The notes beneath the pieces were generated by a model, which saw nothing but the letters and a program-made list of their open reading frames with translations, ran no database searches and was not told where the DNA came from. From positions 101,504 through 165,503 of the forward strand of contig JBQTIT010000018.1 in the NCBI GenBank assembly GCA_052387855.1: DNA of 64,000 bases. The letters run 5' to 3'. Within the stretch, counting starts at the first letter, position 1. The number at the start of each line of letters is the position of its first letter. Shown here piece after piece: positions 52,247 through 60,792 of this stretch. Both the position numbers and the translations under genes were made by a program. The DNA is from CAIYZT01 sp052387855 (GTDB taxonomy: Bacteria; Pseudomonadota; Alphaproteobacteria; Rhodobacterales; Rhodobacteraceae).

Positions 52247-53779
52247 CTATTGGCCGGCGCGGCGGGCGGCGGCCCGGCGCATCGCGGCGAAATTCAGATA
52301 GGACATCCCCGCGACTGCCAGGAAGATCAACAGCGTGATCGCCCCGGCAAGGCCGAACTGCGTGCCCGAATCGTCAAAGGCCATCCGGTAGGTGAACGAG
52401 GCCAGAATGTCGGTCTGCCCCGCCGGAATGATGGTGCCCGACCGGTCCGGCCCGCCCATGGTCAAAAGGACGATCAGCACCAGGTTGTTGAAGTTGAAGG
52501 CGAAAGAGGCGATCAGCAGCGGCAGGAAGGGCGGGATGATCTGCGGCAGGGTGATGGTAAAGAACACCCGGGCCGAAGAGGCGCCCTCAAGCGCGGCGGC
52601 CTTCTTGTGGTCCTCGGGCACGCCTTGCAGAAAGCCCATCGCCAGAAGCATCATATAGGGATAGCCCAGCCAGGTGTTGACGATCAGGATCATGATCCTG
52701 GCCAGCGTGGCATCGGTGAACCAGCTTGGCCTGATGCCAAAGATCGCTTCGAGGATCAGGTTGATCTCGCCGAAGTTCTGGTTGAACAGGCCCTTGAACA
52801 CCAGGATCGAGATGAAGGCCGGCACCGCATAGGGCAGGATCAAGAGGATGCGGTAGACCGGCTTGAAGCGCAGATGCTCCCATTGCAGCACGACCGCCAG
52901 CGCCAGACCCAGTCCAAAGGTCAGCCCGACCGAGGCCGCGGCAAAGACCACGGTCCAGACAAAGATCGACAAGAGCGGCGCGCGGATGCCGGCCGAGGTA
53001 AAGACCCTCTCGAAATTGCCCCAGCCGATGTTGACCCGCCATCCGGGCGGCACGGTTTCGCCCTCGGGCGTGGTGAAGAAGCCTTGGGACTGGTCGGGCG
53101 TCAGGATGATCCCGTCGCTTGACCGCTTCAGCGTGCCATCGGCTTGCAGGATGTATTCCGGCGTCACCGCCGCAAAGGTGCGCAGGCCCGAATTGACGAT
53201 CTGCGCCCCGTCGGGCGTGGTCAGGGTCAGGCGGCCCAGCCCCTCGCGCAGGCGGATGGCGTCGCGCGTCGCCAAAAGCTCGGCCGGGGCCGGGCTGGCG
53301 GACAGGGATGCGGCGATGGGGTCGGTCCCGGCCGCCTCAAGCGGGACGGGGTCCGACAAAAGGCCCGCCTCGGGCAGCCAGATGCGATAGAGATCGCCCT
53401 CTTGCGCCACGGCAAAGGGCTGCTCGCTGCTGGGGTCCGCCACCCCGCGCGACAGAAGGATCGCCGTCGCCCGCTCGTGGCTGAGCAGGTTGAAGGACGA
53501 GAAATTGGTGAAGCCCAGATAGACCGTATAGCCGATCGGCAGGGCGATGAAGATCAGGACGGCGGCAACACCCGGAAAGATGAACCGCGCGCCATAGTAC
53601 CGGCGGGCGCCAAAGATCACGGCAAAGCCGCAGGCCAGCGCGACCAGGACCGCGCCGAACAGGGGCTGAGCCAGGGCATAAAGGTAGAAGGCCCCGTAAA
53701 GCAGCGCCGCAGTGACCGCACCGACGAACAGCAGGCGCGGCAGGGCGGGGGAAAGAGCGGGTGCTGCAACGGTTGACAT
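52247..53779 (-). CDS. malF: maltose/alpha-glucoside ABC transporter permease MalF
   Basis: A 510-residue permease, close to the 514 residues of E. coli MalF. Like that protein it has extra N-terminal helices and a long periplasmic P2-like region (about residues 110-270, from ERATAILLSRGVADPSSEQP to VNIGWGNFERVFT) before the channel domain; shorter alphaproteobacterial AglF-type permeases lack this. The EAA loop is EGASSARVFFTITLPQIIPP. The P2 region contacts MalE in the enteric system. It lies downstream of malE across a 97-base gap with a strong hairpin. Confidence 0.92.
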   Translation of the reverse strand: MSTVAAPALSPALPRLLFVGAVTAALLYGAFYLYALAQPLFGAVLVALACGFAVIFGARRYYGARFIFPGVAAVLIFIALPIGYTVYLGFTNFSSFNLLSHERATAILLSRGVADPSSEQPFAVAQEGDLYRIWLPEAGLLSDPVPLEAAGTDPIAASLSASPAPAELLATRDAIRLREGLGRLTLTTPDGAQIVNSGLRTFAAVTPEYILQADGTLKRSSDGIILTPDQSQGFFTTPEGETVPPGWRVNIGWGNFERVFTSAGIRAPLLSIFVWTVVFAAASVGLTFGLGLALAVVLQWEHLRFKPVYRILLILPYAVPAFISILVFKGLFNQNFGEINLILEAIFGIRPSWFTDATLARIMILIVNTWLGYPYMMLLAMGFLQGVPEDHKKAAALEGASSARVFFTITLPQIIPPFLPLLIASFAFNFNNLVLIVLLTMGGPDRSGTIIPAGQTDILASFTYRMAFDDSGTQFGLAGAITLLIFLAVAGMSYLNFAAMRRAAARRAGQ

Positions 53780-53832
53780 GGGCGGGCTGCCTCTGGTTCG
53801 GACCGGGGGCGCCGGTCCCGTTCAAAAGGGGA

Positions 53833-53863
53833 TGCCCCCCGGCGAGCATGCCGCCGGGGGGCA
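53833..53863 (-). terminator. malE-malF intercistronic hairpin (attenuating or mRNA-stabilising)
   Basis: Perfect 12-base stem TGCCCCCCGGCG / CGCCGGGGGGCA with a 7-base loop, 14 bases past the malE stop; read on the minus strand it is followed by TCCCCTTTTGAA. As with the REP elements between malE and malF in E. coli, it can protect malE mRNA from 3' decay and reduce malF-malG expression, giving excess binding protein. Confidence 0.7.
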
Positions 53864-53876
53864 AGGGATCAACCGA

Positions 53877-55034
53877 TCACTCGCCGAGGATGCGCTTGGC
53901 CGCGTCGTTCAGCGCGTCCGCCGGGGTGGCGGCGCCGGTGGTGATGTTGGTCAGCGCCGGGCCCATGGCCGACCAGAAGGCGCCCATCTCCGGGTTCGAG
54001 GGCATCGGAATGCCATTGGCCGCAACGGCCAGCATCGCGCCGACCAGCGGGTCTTCCTGCGCGGCGGCGGCGCTGATGTCAGCCAGGGCCCCGATCCCGC
54101 CCTTGGCGTTCCACGTCGCCAGGCCTTCGTCGGTGGCCAGGTAGTTCTCGATGAACTCCTTGGCCAGGTCGGCGTTCGGCGAGGCGGCGTTGATGCCCAG
54201 AACCTGCACGCCCAGGAAGGGCGGGCTGACGTTGCCGCCAACGGTCGGGATCGGCGCGACGCCGATGTCGATGCCCGCCGCGCGGTAGCCTGCCCAGGAC
54301 CACGGACCGTTCAGCACGGCCGCGACCTTGCCGCTGGCCATGGCGCCGTCCATCACGCCGTAATCCACGCCGGCGGTCAGAGCGCCCGAATCGAACAGGG
54401 ATTTCAGCGTCTCGGCGCCGGCGATCGCGCCTTCGGTGTTCACGCCGGTGGACTTGCCGTCATAAACCCCGTCCACCTTTTGAAAGGCGAAGCCGCCGCC
54501 GGCCATCAGCATCGGCATGGTGAAATAGGTGTTGTTGTAGTCCCACAGGATGCTGTTGGAGGCGCCCGCGTCGCGCAGCTCCTCGAACGAGGCGGCGGGG
54601 GTTGCCATCAGGGCCTTGTTGTAGATCAGCGTCACCGCCTCGACACCGACCGGGTAGCCCCAGATCTTGCCGCCCGCGCTGACCGCGTCCATCGCCGAGG
54701 GCAGGATGCCGTCGATCCACTCCTGGCTCGGGCTGACCGGAGCGACCAGGCCGCCGGCGGCCCATTCGCCAAAGCGGTCATGCGCCCACAGCACGATGTC
54801 GGGGCCGTCGCCGGTCGCGGCGGCCTGCTGGAACTTGTCGGTCAGGTCGGGGTCGACCACCTCGACCTTGACCTCGACGCCAAGGTCGGCGGCGAAGGTG
54901 TCGCCGATGGCCTGCAGGGCAGCCTCGTCACGGTTCGCGCCGACCCAGATCAGCAGCTTGCCGTCTTCCAGTGCCAGCGCCGGAAAGGCGGTGGTCATCA
55001 AAAGCGCCAGGGCGCTCAAGCCTTTAGTCGTCAT
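53877..55034 (-). CDS. malE: maltose/alpha-glucoside-binding periplasmic protein MalE
   Basis: A 385-residue solute-binding protein. The signal peptide is MTTKGLSALALLMTTAFPAL, cut near ALA/LE. The mature start LEDGKLLIWVGANRDEAALQ and the segment AATGDGPDIVLWAHDRFGEW closely match E. coli MalE (ATGDGPDIIFWAHDRFGGY), which makes a maltose/maltodextrin ligand likely. Later segments (GYPVGVEAVTLIYNKALM, VDYGVMDGAMASGKVAAVLN, GPWSWAGY) are also MalE-like. It is the second gene of the operon after the alpha-glucosidase. Confidence 0.93.
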   Translation of the reverse strand: MTTKGLSALALLMTTAFPALALEDGKLLIWVGANRDEAALQAIGDTFAADLGVEVKVEVVDPDLTDKFQQAAATGDGPDIVLWAHDRFGEWAAGGLVAPVSPSQEWIDGILPSAMDAVSAGGKIWGYPVGVEAVTLIYNKALMATPAASFEELRDAGASNSILWDYNNTYFTMPMLMAGGGFAFQKVDGVYDGKSTGVNTEGAIAGAETLKSLFDSGALTAGVDYGVMDGAMASGKVAAVLNGPWSWAGYRAAGIDIGVAPIPTVGGNVSPPFLGVQVLGINAASPNADLAKEFIENYLATDEGLATWNAKGGIGALADISAAAAQEDPLVGAMLAVAANGIPMPSNPEMGAFWSAMGPALTNITTGAATPADALNDAAKRILGE

Positions 55035-55092
55035 TTCGGTCTCCTCCTCAGGGTACCTTCTGTGTGCCGGCGGTGGGCCCGGCCGCCCGTCG

Positions 55093-56709
55093 TCAGGTCG
55101 CGGGGATGAGCTCCAGCGACTTTTCGGATTTCAGAAAGACAAAGCCCTGCGCGGGCAGGGAAAGATGCGGGCCGTGACGGCCGGCGGCCTGCGGGCCCAC
55201 CGGGGCGAACCTGCCCCTGACATCCACGGTCCGCGCCCCGTCGCTCAGGTTGAACAGCGCGGTCAGCACGGCGCCGTCATGGCTGCGCTCGATCGCCAGC
55301 AGCGGCTCGGGCAGGGCGTGGAACCTTGTGGCGCCCTCGGTCAGCGCCGCCTGCGCCTTTCGAAAGGCGATCATCGCGCGGTAGTGGTGCAGCACGCTGT
55401 GCGGATCGGCCTCTTGCCGGTCTACGGCGCGGGCGGCCTGCGGCGGCTTGACGGGCAGCCAGGGCGTCCCTTCGGTAAAGCCGCCCTGCGGGTGCTGTGC
55501 GGCCCAGACCATGGGCGTGCGGCATCCGTCGCGGCCCTTGATCGCCGGCCAGAAGTCGATGTAGCCCAGATCGCGGACCTCCTCATAGAGGATGTCGGTC
55601 TCGGTCTGGCCCAGTTCCTCGCCCTGATAGAGGCACAGCGCGCCGGGAAAGCTGCACAGCAGGGCAATGGCCTGCCGGGCCACGGCATCGCTGTCGGCCC
55701 CCGGCGCGGTCCAGCGCGTGACATGGCGCGTGACGTCATGGTTGGAAAAGGCCCAGCAGGGCCAGCCATCGGGCGCGGCGCGCAGAAAACGCTCGATCCC
55801 CTGGCGAAAATGCCCGGCGCTGCGGTTCGGTCCCAGGAATTCGAACGAATAGGCCATGTGCAGTTTTTCGCTGCCGCTGGTGTATTCGGCCATGATGTCG
55901 ATCATGCGGTCGGCCTCGCCCACCTCGCCCACGCTCATGGTGGCGCCGAACTCGTCCAGCAGGGCGCGGATGCGCTTCAGCACCGCGATGTTTTCCGGGC
56001 GGGTCTTGGAAAAGCGATGGGCCTGCGCCTCGTAGGGGTTGTCGGGAAAGACGGTCCACTCGGCGGCCGGGTTGTCGCGCAGCCGGTCGTCGTGGACGTA
56101 GAAATTCACCGTATCCAGCCGGAACCCGTCAACCCCGCGCGCGAGCCAGAACCGCATGGTGCCCAGCAGGGCATCCACCACGTTTGGATTGTGAAAGTTC
56201 AGGTCCGGCTGCTCGATCAGGAAATTGTGCAGGTAGTATTGCTTGCGCCGCGTGTCCCAGGCCCAGGCGCTGCCGCCAAAGACCGATAGCCAGTTGGTCG
56301 GCGGGGTGCCGTCGGGCCTGGGATCGGCCCAGACGTACCAGTCTGCCCTTGGGTTGTCGCGGCTGGCGCGGCTTTCGCGAAACCAGGGATGGTCGATCGA
56401 GGAATGGCTGATCACCTGATCCAGGATCACCCGCAGCCCCAACCCATGCGCCGCCTTCACCAGATCGTCGAAATCCGCCAGCGTGCCGAACAGCGGGTTG
56501 ATCCCGCAATAGTCGGACACGTCATAGCCCATGTCCCGGTCGGGCGAGGTGAAGATCGGCGAGAGCCAGACCACATCGGCCCCCAACCCCGCGATATGCG
56601 GCAGGCGGGCGGTGATGCCCCTCAGATCGCCGATCCCGTCGCCGTCGCTGTCCTGAAACGAGCGGGGATAGACCTGATAGATGATCGCGTCACGCCACCA
56701 GTCGCGCAT
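55093..56709 (-). CDS. alpha-glucosidase (glycoside hydrolase family 13)
   Basis: A 538-residue cytoplasmic GH13 enzyme splitting alpha-1,4/1,6-linked glucose from maltose-type sugars. The barrel starts MRDWWRDAIIYQVYPRSFQD with SDGDGIGDLRGI; the catalytic nucleophile is D199 in GFRLDTVNFYVHD, the acid/base Glu is in MSVGEVGEADRM, and the transition-state Asp is in FSNHDVTRH. RRKQYYLHNFLIEQPDLNF is typical of AglA/MalL alpha-glucosidases. GAGGA stands before the ATG; the long frame upstream is spurious. It is the first gene of the minus-strand operon and sits opposite the LacI gene. Confidence 0.93.
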   Translation of the reverse strand: MRDWWRDAIIYQVYPRSFQDSDGDGIGDLRGITARLPHIAGLGADVVWLSPIFTSPDRDMGYDVSDYCGINPLFGTLADFDDLVKAAHGLGLRVILDQVISHSSIDHPWFRESRASRDNPRADWYVWADPRPDGTPPTNWLSVFGGSAWAWDTRRKQYYLHNFLIEQPDLNFHNPNVVDALLGTMRFWLARGVDGFRLDTVNFYVHDDRLRDNPAAEWTVFPDNPYEAQAHRFSKTRPENIAVLKRIRALLDEFGATMSVGEVGEADRMIDIMAEYTSGSEKLHMAYSFEFLGPNRSAGHFRQGIERFLRAAPDGWPCWAFSNHDVTRHVTRWTAPGADSDAVARQAIALLCSFPGALCLYQGEELGQTETDILYEEVRDLGYIDFWPAIKGRDGCRTPMVWAAQHPQGGFTEGTPWLPVKPPQAARAVDRQEADPHSVLHHYRAMIAFRKAQAALTEGATRFHALPEPLLAIERSHDGAVLTALFNLSDGARTVDVRGRFAPVGPQAAGRHGPHLSLPAQGFVFLKSEKSLELIPAT

Positions 56710-56764
56710 GTTTCCTCGGCCGATAGGGGCGACCGGCAAACGCCGCCGCCATGATTCCCTGCGC

Positions 56765-56792
56765 CGTATAGCACCGTTGATCCAAGTTTCAA
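56765..56792 (-). promoter_or_regulatory. putative promoter of the alpha-glucosidase-malEFG operon
   Basis: On the minus strand TTGAAA (56792-56787) and TATACG (56770-56765) are separated by 16 bases and lie about 55-80 bases upstream of the alpha-glucosidase start. The -35 hexamer overlaps the palindrome AAAACGTTTT, fitting repression by the divergent LacI-family protein. Confidence 0.5.
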
Positions 56793-56800
56793 AACGTTTT
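56791..56800. promoter_or_regulatory. LacI-family operator palindrome
   Basis: Perfect 10-base palindrome AAAACGTTTT, extended to TTCAAAACGTTTTAAT with one mismatched pair. The central CG and A/T arms are typical of LacI/GalR-family operators. It lies between the divergent alpha-glucosidase and lacI-type genes, overlapping the putative -35 of the former. A weaker related site, TGAAACGATTTGA, stands at 56878-56890 just before the regulator start. Confidence 0.65.
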
Positions 56801-56898
56801 AATTTTCTGCGGCGCAGCATGACAACTGCCTGACGAATTCCCTTGCTGTGTTGATAAAATGGCAATAGCAAGTGAACTGAAACGATTTGAGACCAGGC

Positions 56899-57954
56899 AT
56901 GGCAACGCTCAAGGACATCAGCATCGAGCTTGGGCTTTCCGTGGCAACGGTCAGCCGGGCGCTGAATGGTTTTCCAGAGGTGAACGCCCGCACCCGCGAC
57001 CGCGTGGCCGAGGTGGCCAGCCGGATCGGCTATCAGCCGAATCGCGCGGCCCAGCGACTGGTGACCGGTCGGTCGGGAATGGTCGGCATGATCGTGCGGC
57101 TCAAGGCCGACCTGACCGCGGACCAGACCTTTCTGGATGTCATCACCGGGCTGACGGCGGCGCTGGCGGCGCGTGATGTCGATCTGGTCCTTTCGGTGGA
57201 CCAGCACGAGGATCCGACCCAGGCCTATTCGCGCATGCTGGCGCGCAACATGCTTGACGGCTTCATCCTGAACGCGCCCACGCCGGACGATCCGCGCGTG
57301 GCCTATCTGCGCGCGCGCGGCATTCCCTTTGTCGTCCACGGCCAGACCAGGGGCGAGCAGGACTATCCCTATTACAGCATCGACAACCACGCGGTCAGCG
57401 CCGATGCGGTGGGTCTGTTGCTGGCGCTCGGCCACCGGCGGATCGCGCTTTTGAACGGCGATGTGAGCCTGACCTACGCGGCGGACCGGCTTGAAGGTTT
57501 CTCGCAGGCGATGGCGGCGGCCGGCCTGCCGGTGCCCCGGGCCTTTGTCGCGGCGCAGCGGCCGTCGGAGAGCTATGGCTACACCGCCGCGCTGGCCATG
57601 CTGTCGGGGCGCGCCGGTCCGCGGCCGACGGCGCTGGTCTGCGGATCGACCCTGATCGCGGCCGGGGCCGCGCAGGCCGCGCGCGATCTGAGGCTGGTGA
57701 TCCCGGCCGATCTGTCGATCGTCGCCCATGACGACGCGCTGCCCCAACTGCGGGCGATCAACTTTGAACCGGCGCTGACCGTCACCCGCTCGCCCCTGCG
57801 CGATGCCTGCGGGCCGCTCGCCAACCACCTGATCGACCATATCGACGGCGTGCCCCCGCGCGCGCTTCAGACCCTCGCCCATGCCGACATCATCGTTCGC
57901 GGGTCCACCGGCCCCGCCCCAGCGACAGGAACAGACCCATGGCCCTTGACGTGA
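56899..57954 (+). CDS. LacI-family transcriptional regulator of the maltose locus
   Basis: A 351-residue repressor. The N-terminal HTH is MATLKDISIELGLSVATVSR with the hinge helix region ALNGFPEVNARTRDRVAEVA; residues 60-340 form the sugar-binding domain (GMIVRLKADLTADQTFLDVI, GHRRIALLNGDVSLTYAADR, LVIPADLSIVAHDDALP). It is divergent from the alpha-glucosidase gene across 189 bases with an operator-like palindrome, and it overlaps malK by 16 bases, so it autoregulates malK if it binds there. The inducer is probably maltose or a derivative. An in-frame TTG four codons upstream is less likely. Confidence 0.9.
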   Translation: MATLKDISIELGLSVATVSRALNGFPEVNARTRDRVAEVASRIGYQPNRAAQRLVTGRSGMVGMIVRLKADLTADQTFLDVITGLTAALAARDVDLVLSVDQHEDPTQAYSRMLARNMLDGFILNAPTPDDPRVAYLRARGIPFVVHGQTRGEQDYPYYSIDNHAVSADAVGLLLALGHRRIALLNGDVSLTYAADRLEGFSQAMAAAGLPVPRAFVAAQRPSESYGYTAALAMLSGRAGPRPTALVCGSTLIAAGAAQAARDLRLVIPADLSIVAHDDALPQLRAINFEPALTVTRSPLRDACGPLANHLIDHIDGVPPRALQTLAHADIIVRGSTGPAPATGTDPWPLT

Positions 57955-59015
57955 CACAGACCGCCCCCGCGATGGAAACCCGCGCCCTGCGCAAGAGCTA
58001 CGGCTCGGTTTCCGTGCTTCAGGACATCAACATCTCGATGGGACAGGGCGAGTTTCTCGTGCTGGTCGGCCCGTCGGGCTGCGGCAAGTCCACCCTGCTG
58101 AACTGCATCGCCGGGCTGGAGGACATCACCGGCGGCGCGCTGATGATCGCCGGCAAGGATGTCAGCCAGGAGCCGCCCAAGGACCGCGACATCGCCATGG
58201 TGTTCCAGTCCTATGCGCTCTACCCGACCATGAGCGTGGGCGAAAACATCGGCTTTGGCATGCGCATCCGCAAGACGCCCAAGCCCGAGATGGGCCGCCG
58301 GATCGCCGAGGTCGCCAAGCTCTTGCAGATCGACCACCTGCTTGACCGCCGTCCCAGCCAGCTTTCGGGCGGGCAGCGCCAGCGCGTGGCGATGGGCCGG
58401 GCCCTGGTGCGCGAGCCCAAGCTCTTTCTCTTTGACGAGCCGCTGTCGAACCTGGACGCAAAGCTGCGGGTCGAGATGCGGGCAGAGATCAAGCGCCTGC
58501 ACAAGACCACCGGGGCCAGCATCGTCTACGTCACCCATGACCAGATCGAGGCGATGACGTTGGCGACACGCATCGTCGTGATGAAGGGCGGCGTCGTGCA
58601 GCAGGTCGGCACTCCCGAGGAAATCTACGACCGCCCCGCCAATACCTTTGTCGCCGATTTCATGGGCAGCCCGCCGATGAACCTGATCCCGGCCCGCGCC
58701 GAGGGGCGCGATCTGATGATCGGCGACTGGCGGATTGCCCTGGATCGGGGGGCCCTGCCGGCCGAGGTGATCCTGGGTCTGCGGCCCGAGCATCTGACCC
58801 TGGCCCAGGGCGGGCCACCCGATCTGGAGGTTACCCCGACGATGATCGAGAACACCGGGGCCGAGACCTATCTGTCGTTCCGCCTGGGAGAGGTGAACGT
58901 GACCGCCCGCCTGCCCGGCCGGATGGCCGAAGGGTCCCTTGCCAAGGTTCCCCTTTGCCTGGACAAGAGCGCCCTCTGCCTCTTTGACGCAACCTCGGGC
59001 CTGCGGCTGGCGTGA
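57939..59015 (+). CDS. malK: maltose/alpha-glucoside ABC transporter ATPase (MalK/UgpC type)
   Basis: A 358-residue ATPase. Walker A is VGPSGCGKSTLLN, the Q-loop is FQSYALYPTMSV, the signature LSGGQRQRVAMGRAL, Walker B LFLFDEPLSNLD and the switch histidine lies in YVTHDQIEA. The C-terminal TOBE/regulatory domain includes MGSPPMNLIPARAEG and ILGLRPEHLTLAQGG. It energises MalFG although it is encoded on the opposite strand with the LacI-type gene, which it overlaps by 16 bases. The family is shared by many sugar importers; assignment to this system rests on location. Confidence 0.92.
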   Translation: MALDVTQTAPAMETRALRKSYGSVSVLQDINISMGQGEFLVLVGPSGCGKSTLLNCIAGLEDITGGALMIAGKDVSQEPPKDRDIAMVFQSYALYPTMSVGENIGFGMRIRKTPKPEMGRRIAEVAKLLQIDHLLDRRPSQLSGGQRQRVAMGRALVREPKLFLFDEPLSNLDAKLRVEMRAEIKRLHKTTGASIVYVTHDQIEAMTLATRIVVMKGGVVQQVGTPEEIYDRPANTFVADFMGSPPMNLIPARAEGRDLMIGDWRIALDRGALPAEVILGLRPEHLTLAQGGPPDLEVTPTMIENTGAETYLSFRLGEVNVTARLPGRMAEGSLAKVPLCLDKSALCLFDATSGLRLA

Positions 59016-59553
59016 CCGGCCCCTGATCCGATTGCCTCGGGATCGACCGCACAGCGGGCGTGTCGGCCGGCGGGCCTGCGGGGGCACCTGCACCCGGTCC
59101 GACCGGCCCGCCGCCTCGATCCCGCTCAGCGTGACAAAGCCGGCGCCGGTTAGGGGCAGCATCGCCGCGCGGTCGGCCAGACCGGCCGGAATGTCGCCGC
59201 CGGGCAGGTCCCGGGCCCGGGTCAGCACAAGGCGGCGCGCGGGGGTCAGCTCTGGTCCCGGGGCGGATCCGGCGTGACGGCACATTGCCGCAGCGACAGC
59301 GGCCCGCAAGACCCGGCCCATCGGTGCCGCCCTCCTGCTGCCTGCCAGGACGGCCGCGTGCAGCCGCCTTGGGGGGCAAGCGCGCAGCGCTGCCGCCCCG
59401 GCCCTGCCAGTCCCGCCATCCTCCGTGCAAAATATCCCACGGGGGCGGTTCCATTGGCCCGGCCAATGGAACGCGGGGGTGTGAAACCCCCGCCCCGGGC
59501 CAAAGCCGCAACATGGCGCCCGGACGGGCACCCCCCACAGGGGGAAATCAGAT
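59016..59553. other. 538-base region between malK and rnpB with possible gene remnant
   Basis: No intact gene. On the minus strand about 59030-59290 reads as well-formed codons with high third-position GC (LTPARRLVLTRARDLPGGDI, then AAMLPLTGAGFVTLSGIEAA) without a good start or stop, so it could be a decayed gene fragment I do not recognise. The right half holds the double-hairpin element at 59425-59493. Nothing else is visible. Confidence 0.4.
59425..59493 (-). repeat. double-hairpin plus GGGATATTT intergenic element, copy 2
   Basis: Read on the minus strand: GCGGGGGT-ttcac-ACCCCCGC (59493-59473), the 12-base inverted repeat GTTCCATTGGCC / GGCCAATGGAAC (59472-59448), then CGCCCCCGTGGGATATTTTG (59447-59428). 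Order and spacing match the element after phoH (19230-19292), although stem sequences differ. Confidence 0.65.
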
Positions 59554-59999
59554 GCGCGGAGGGTCTGTAAGCCGGATTCTGTCCCGGGGGCTGCCCCCCC
59601 CTGGATGACCATTCCTCTGCCAGCGCCGTTGCCGGCGTGGTCAAGCTGCCAACCCGGGCCCCTGGGCTGAAGGTCCCTCGCGGAGGTCCCCGGCAGTCTG
59701 TCGCCAGACTGGTCTCCGGGCCTTTCCGGGGCGGGGCCCCTATTCGGCATTGCTCCGGGTGGGGCTTGCCATACCGTCCCTGTTGCCAGGTCCGTGGTGG
59801 GCTCTTACCCCACCGTTTCACCATCACTCCGGACCCGCCAGCGGCAGGCCGCCGGCACCGGAGCAGACTCTTCTCTGTGGCGCTTTCCCTGGGGTTGCCC
59901 CCGCCGGGCGTTACCCGGCACCCTTCCTTCATGGAGTCCGGACTTTCCTCGGGTCCGCCCTTTCGAGCCCTGGCCCCGCGGTCATCCAACCCTCCGCGC
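59554..59999 (-). ncRNA. rnpB: RNase P RNA (type A)
   Basis: The catalytic RNA of RNase P, which trims tRNA 5' leaders. The two ends pair perfectly as helix P1: GCGCGGAGGGT (5' end, at 59999) with ACCCTCCGCGC (3' end, at 59554). The 5' half contains GAGGAAAGTCCGGACTCC, GAAGGAAGGGTGCCGGGTAA and CGCCACAGAGAAGAGTCTGC; the 3' half ends with ACAGAATCCGGCTTACAG, all universal bacterial P RNA segments. About 446 nt, slightly long for type A. Exact ends may differ by a few bases. Confidence 0.93.
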
Positions 60000-60067
60000 G
60001 AGGTGGGACTTAGGCCAGCGCGCCCCGGGTTGCAAGGGGCGGCGCGGCGGCGCCAAGGGGCTCTTGG

Positions 60068-60754
60068 CTATCGAAGCGCCAGGCGGAACGGCGCCGGGTC
60101 CCAGTCGCAGGCAAAACCGTCGCCGTCGGGGTCAAGGTTCTTGCGGTCCCTCTCCGGCCCGCCGGCGGCGAGAAAGGCCTGCTGCGCCTGATCGGGCGAG
60201 GCGAATTTCAGACAGGCCTTTTCGGTCGAGACCAGGGCAAGGCCGCTGCGGTCATAAAGCGCAACGCCGACCGGGTTGGTGGTGGCCAGCGCGAATTCGA
60301 CGATGTTCGGTCCCTGCTCGCCGGGGCGGACCGGCAGGCTGCCGGGCTGGATCACCACATATTGCGCCCGGTTCGCCTCGATCCGGGCCTTGTCGGACTC
60401 GATGGTCTCGCGGGCGCTGACGGCGGTAAAGTCCTGCTCGTCGGACACGGCGGCGTCGACGAAATCGGCCACCTCGCCCGATTCGGGCTGGATCGTGGCG
60501 GGCGCATCGCCCCTGGGCCGCGCGCCGCCGTCGGTCTGGGCGGTCCCCTCGGCCGCGTCGATGGCGCCGGCGATCACCTCGGTCGAAAAAGCGCCCTGCG
60601 CCGCCAGCGCGTCCTGCTGGGCCGCCGCCTCGGCCGTGCGCTGGTCAAGATAGGCGCCATAGTCGGTAAAGCCGGGACCCGCCGCCGGATCGGGCGCGGT
60701 GGGACCGCAGGCCGTCAGGGCGCAGACCACACCAAGCGAAACCAAGACGCGCAT
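60068..60754 (-). CDS. predicted lipoprotein with C-terminal excalibur-like Ca-binding motif
   Basis: A 228-residue protein. MRVLVSLGVVCALTACGPTA has a lipobox (LTAC), so it is probably lipid-anchored and processed by Lnt encoded elsewhere in the window. The middle is Ala/Gln/Asp-rich and unstructured (DQRTAEAAAQQDALAAQGAF); a conserved segment IVEFALATTNPVGVALYDRS follows. The end DPDGDGFACDWDP resembles the excalibur calcium-binding motif (DxDxDGxxC), here with one half of the usual cysteine pair supplied by ACLKFASPDQAQQAF. Located between rnpB and gatA on the same strand. Function unknown. Confidence 0.75.
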   Translation of the reverse strand: MRVLVSLGVVCALTACGPTAPDPAAGPGFTDYGAYLDQRTAEAAAQQDALAAQGAFSTEVIAGAIDAAEGTAQTDGGARPRGDAPATIQPESGEVADFVDAAVSDEQDFTAVSARETIESDKARIEANRAQYVVIQPGSLPVRPGEQGPNIVEFALATTNPVGVALYDRSGLALVSTEKACLKFASPDQAQQAFLAAGGPERDRKNLDPDGDGFACDWDPAPFRLALR

Positions 60755-60792
60755 TGCCGAACTGCCCCGTTCTTTTTGACGTTTTCGGCCGC

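Noticed and set aside
56710..57957. Upstream extension of the alpha-glucosidase frame
   Set aside because: It is antisense to the LacI-family gene; GH13 proteins of this type start at the MRDWWRD segment, which has its own GAGGA.
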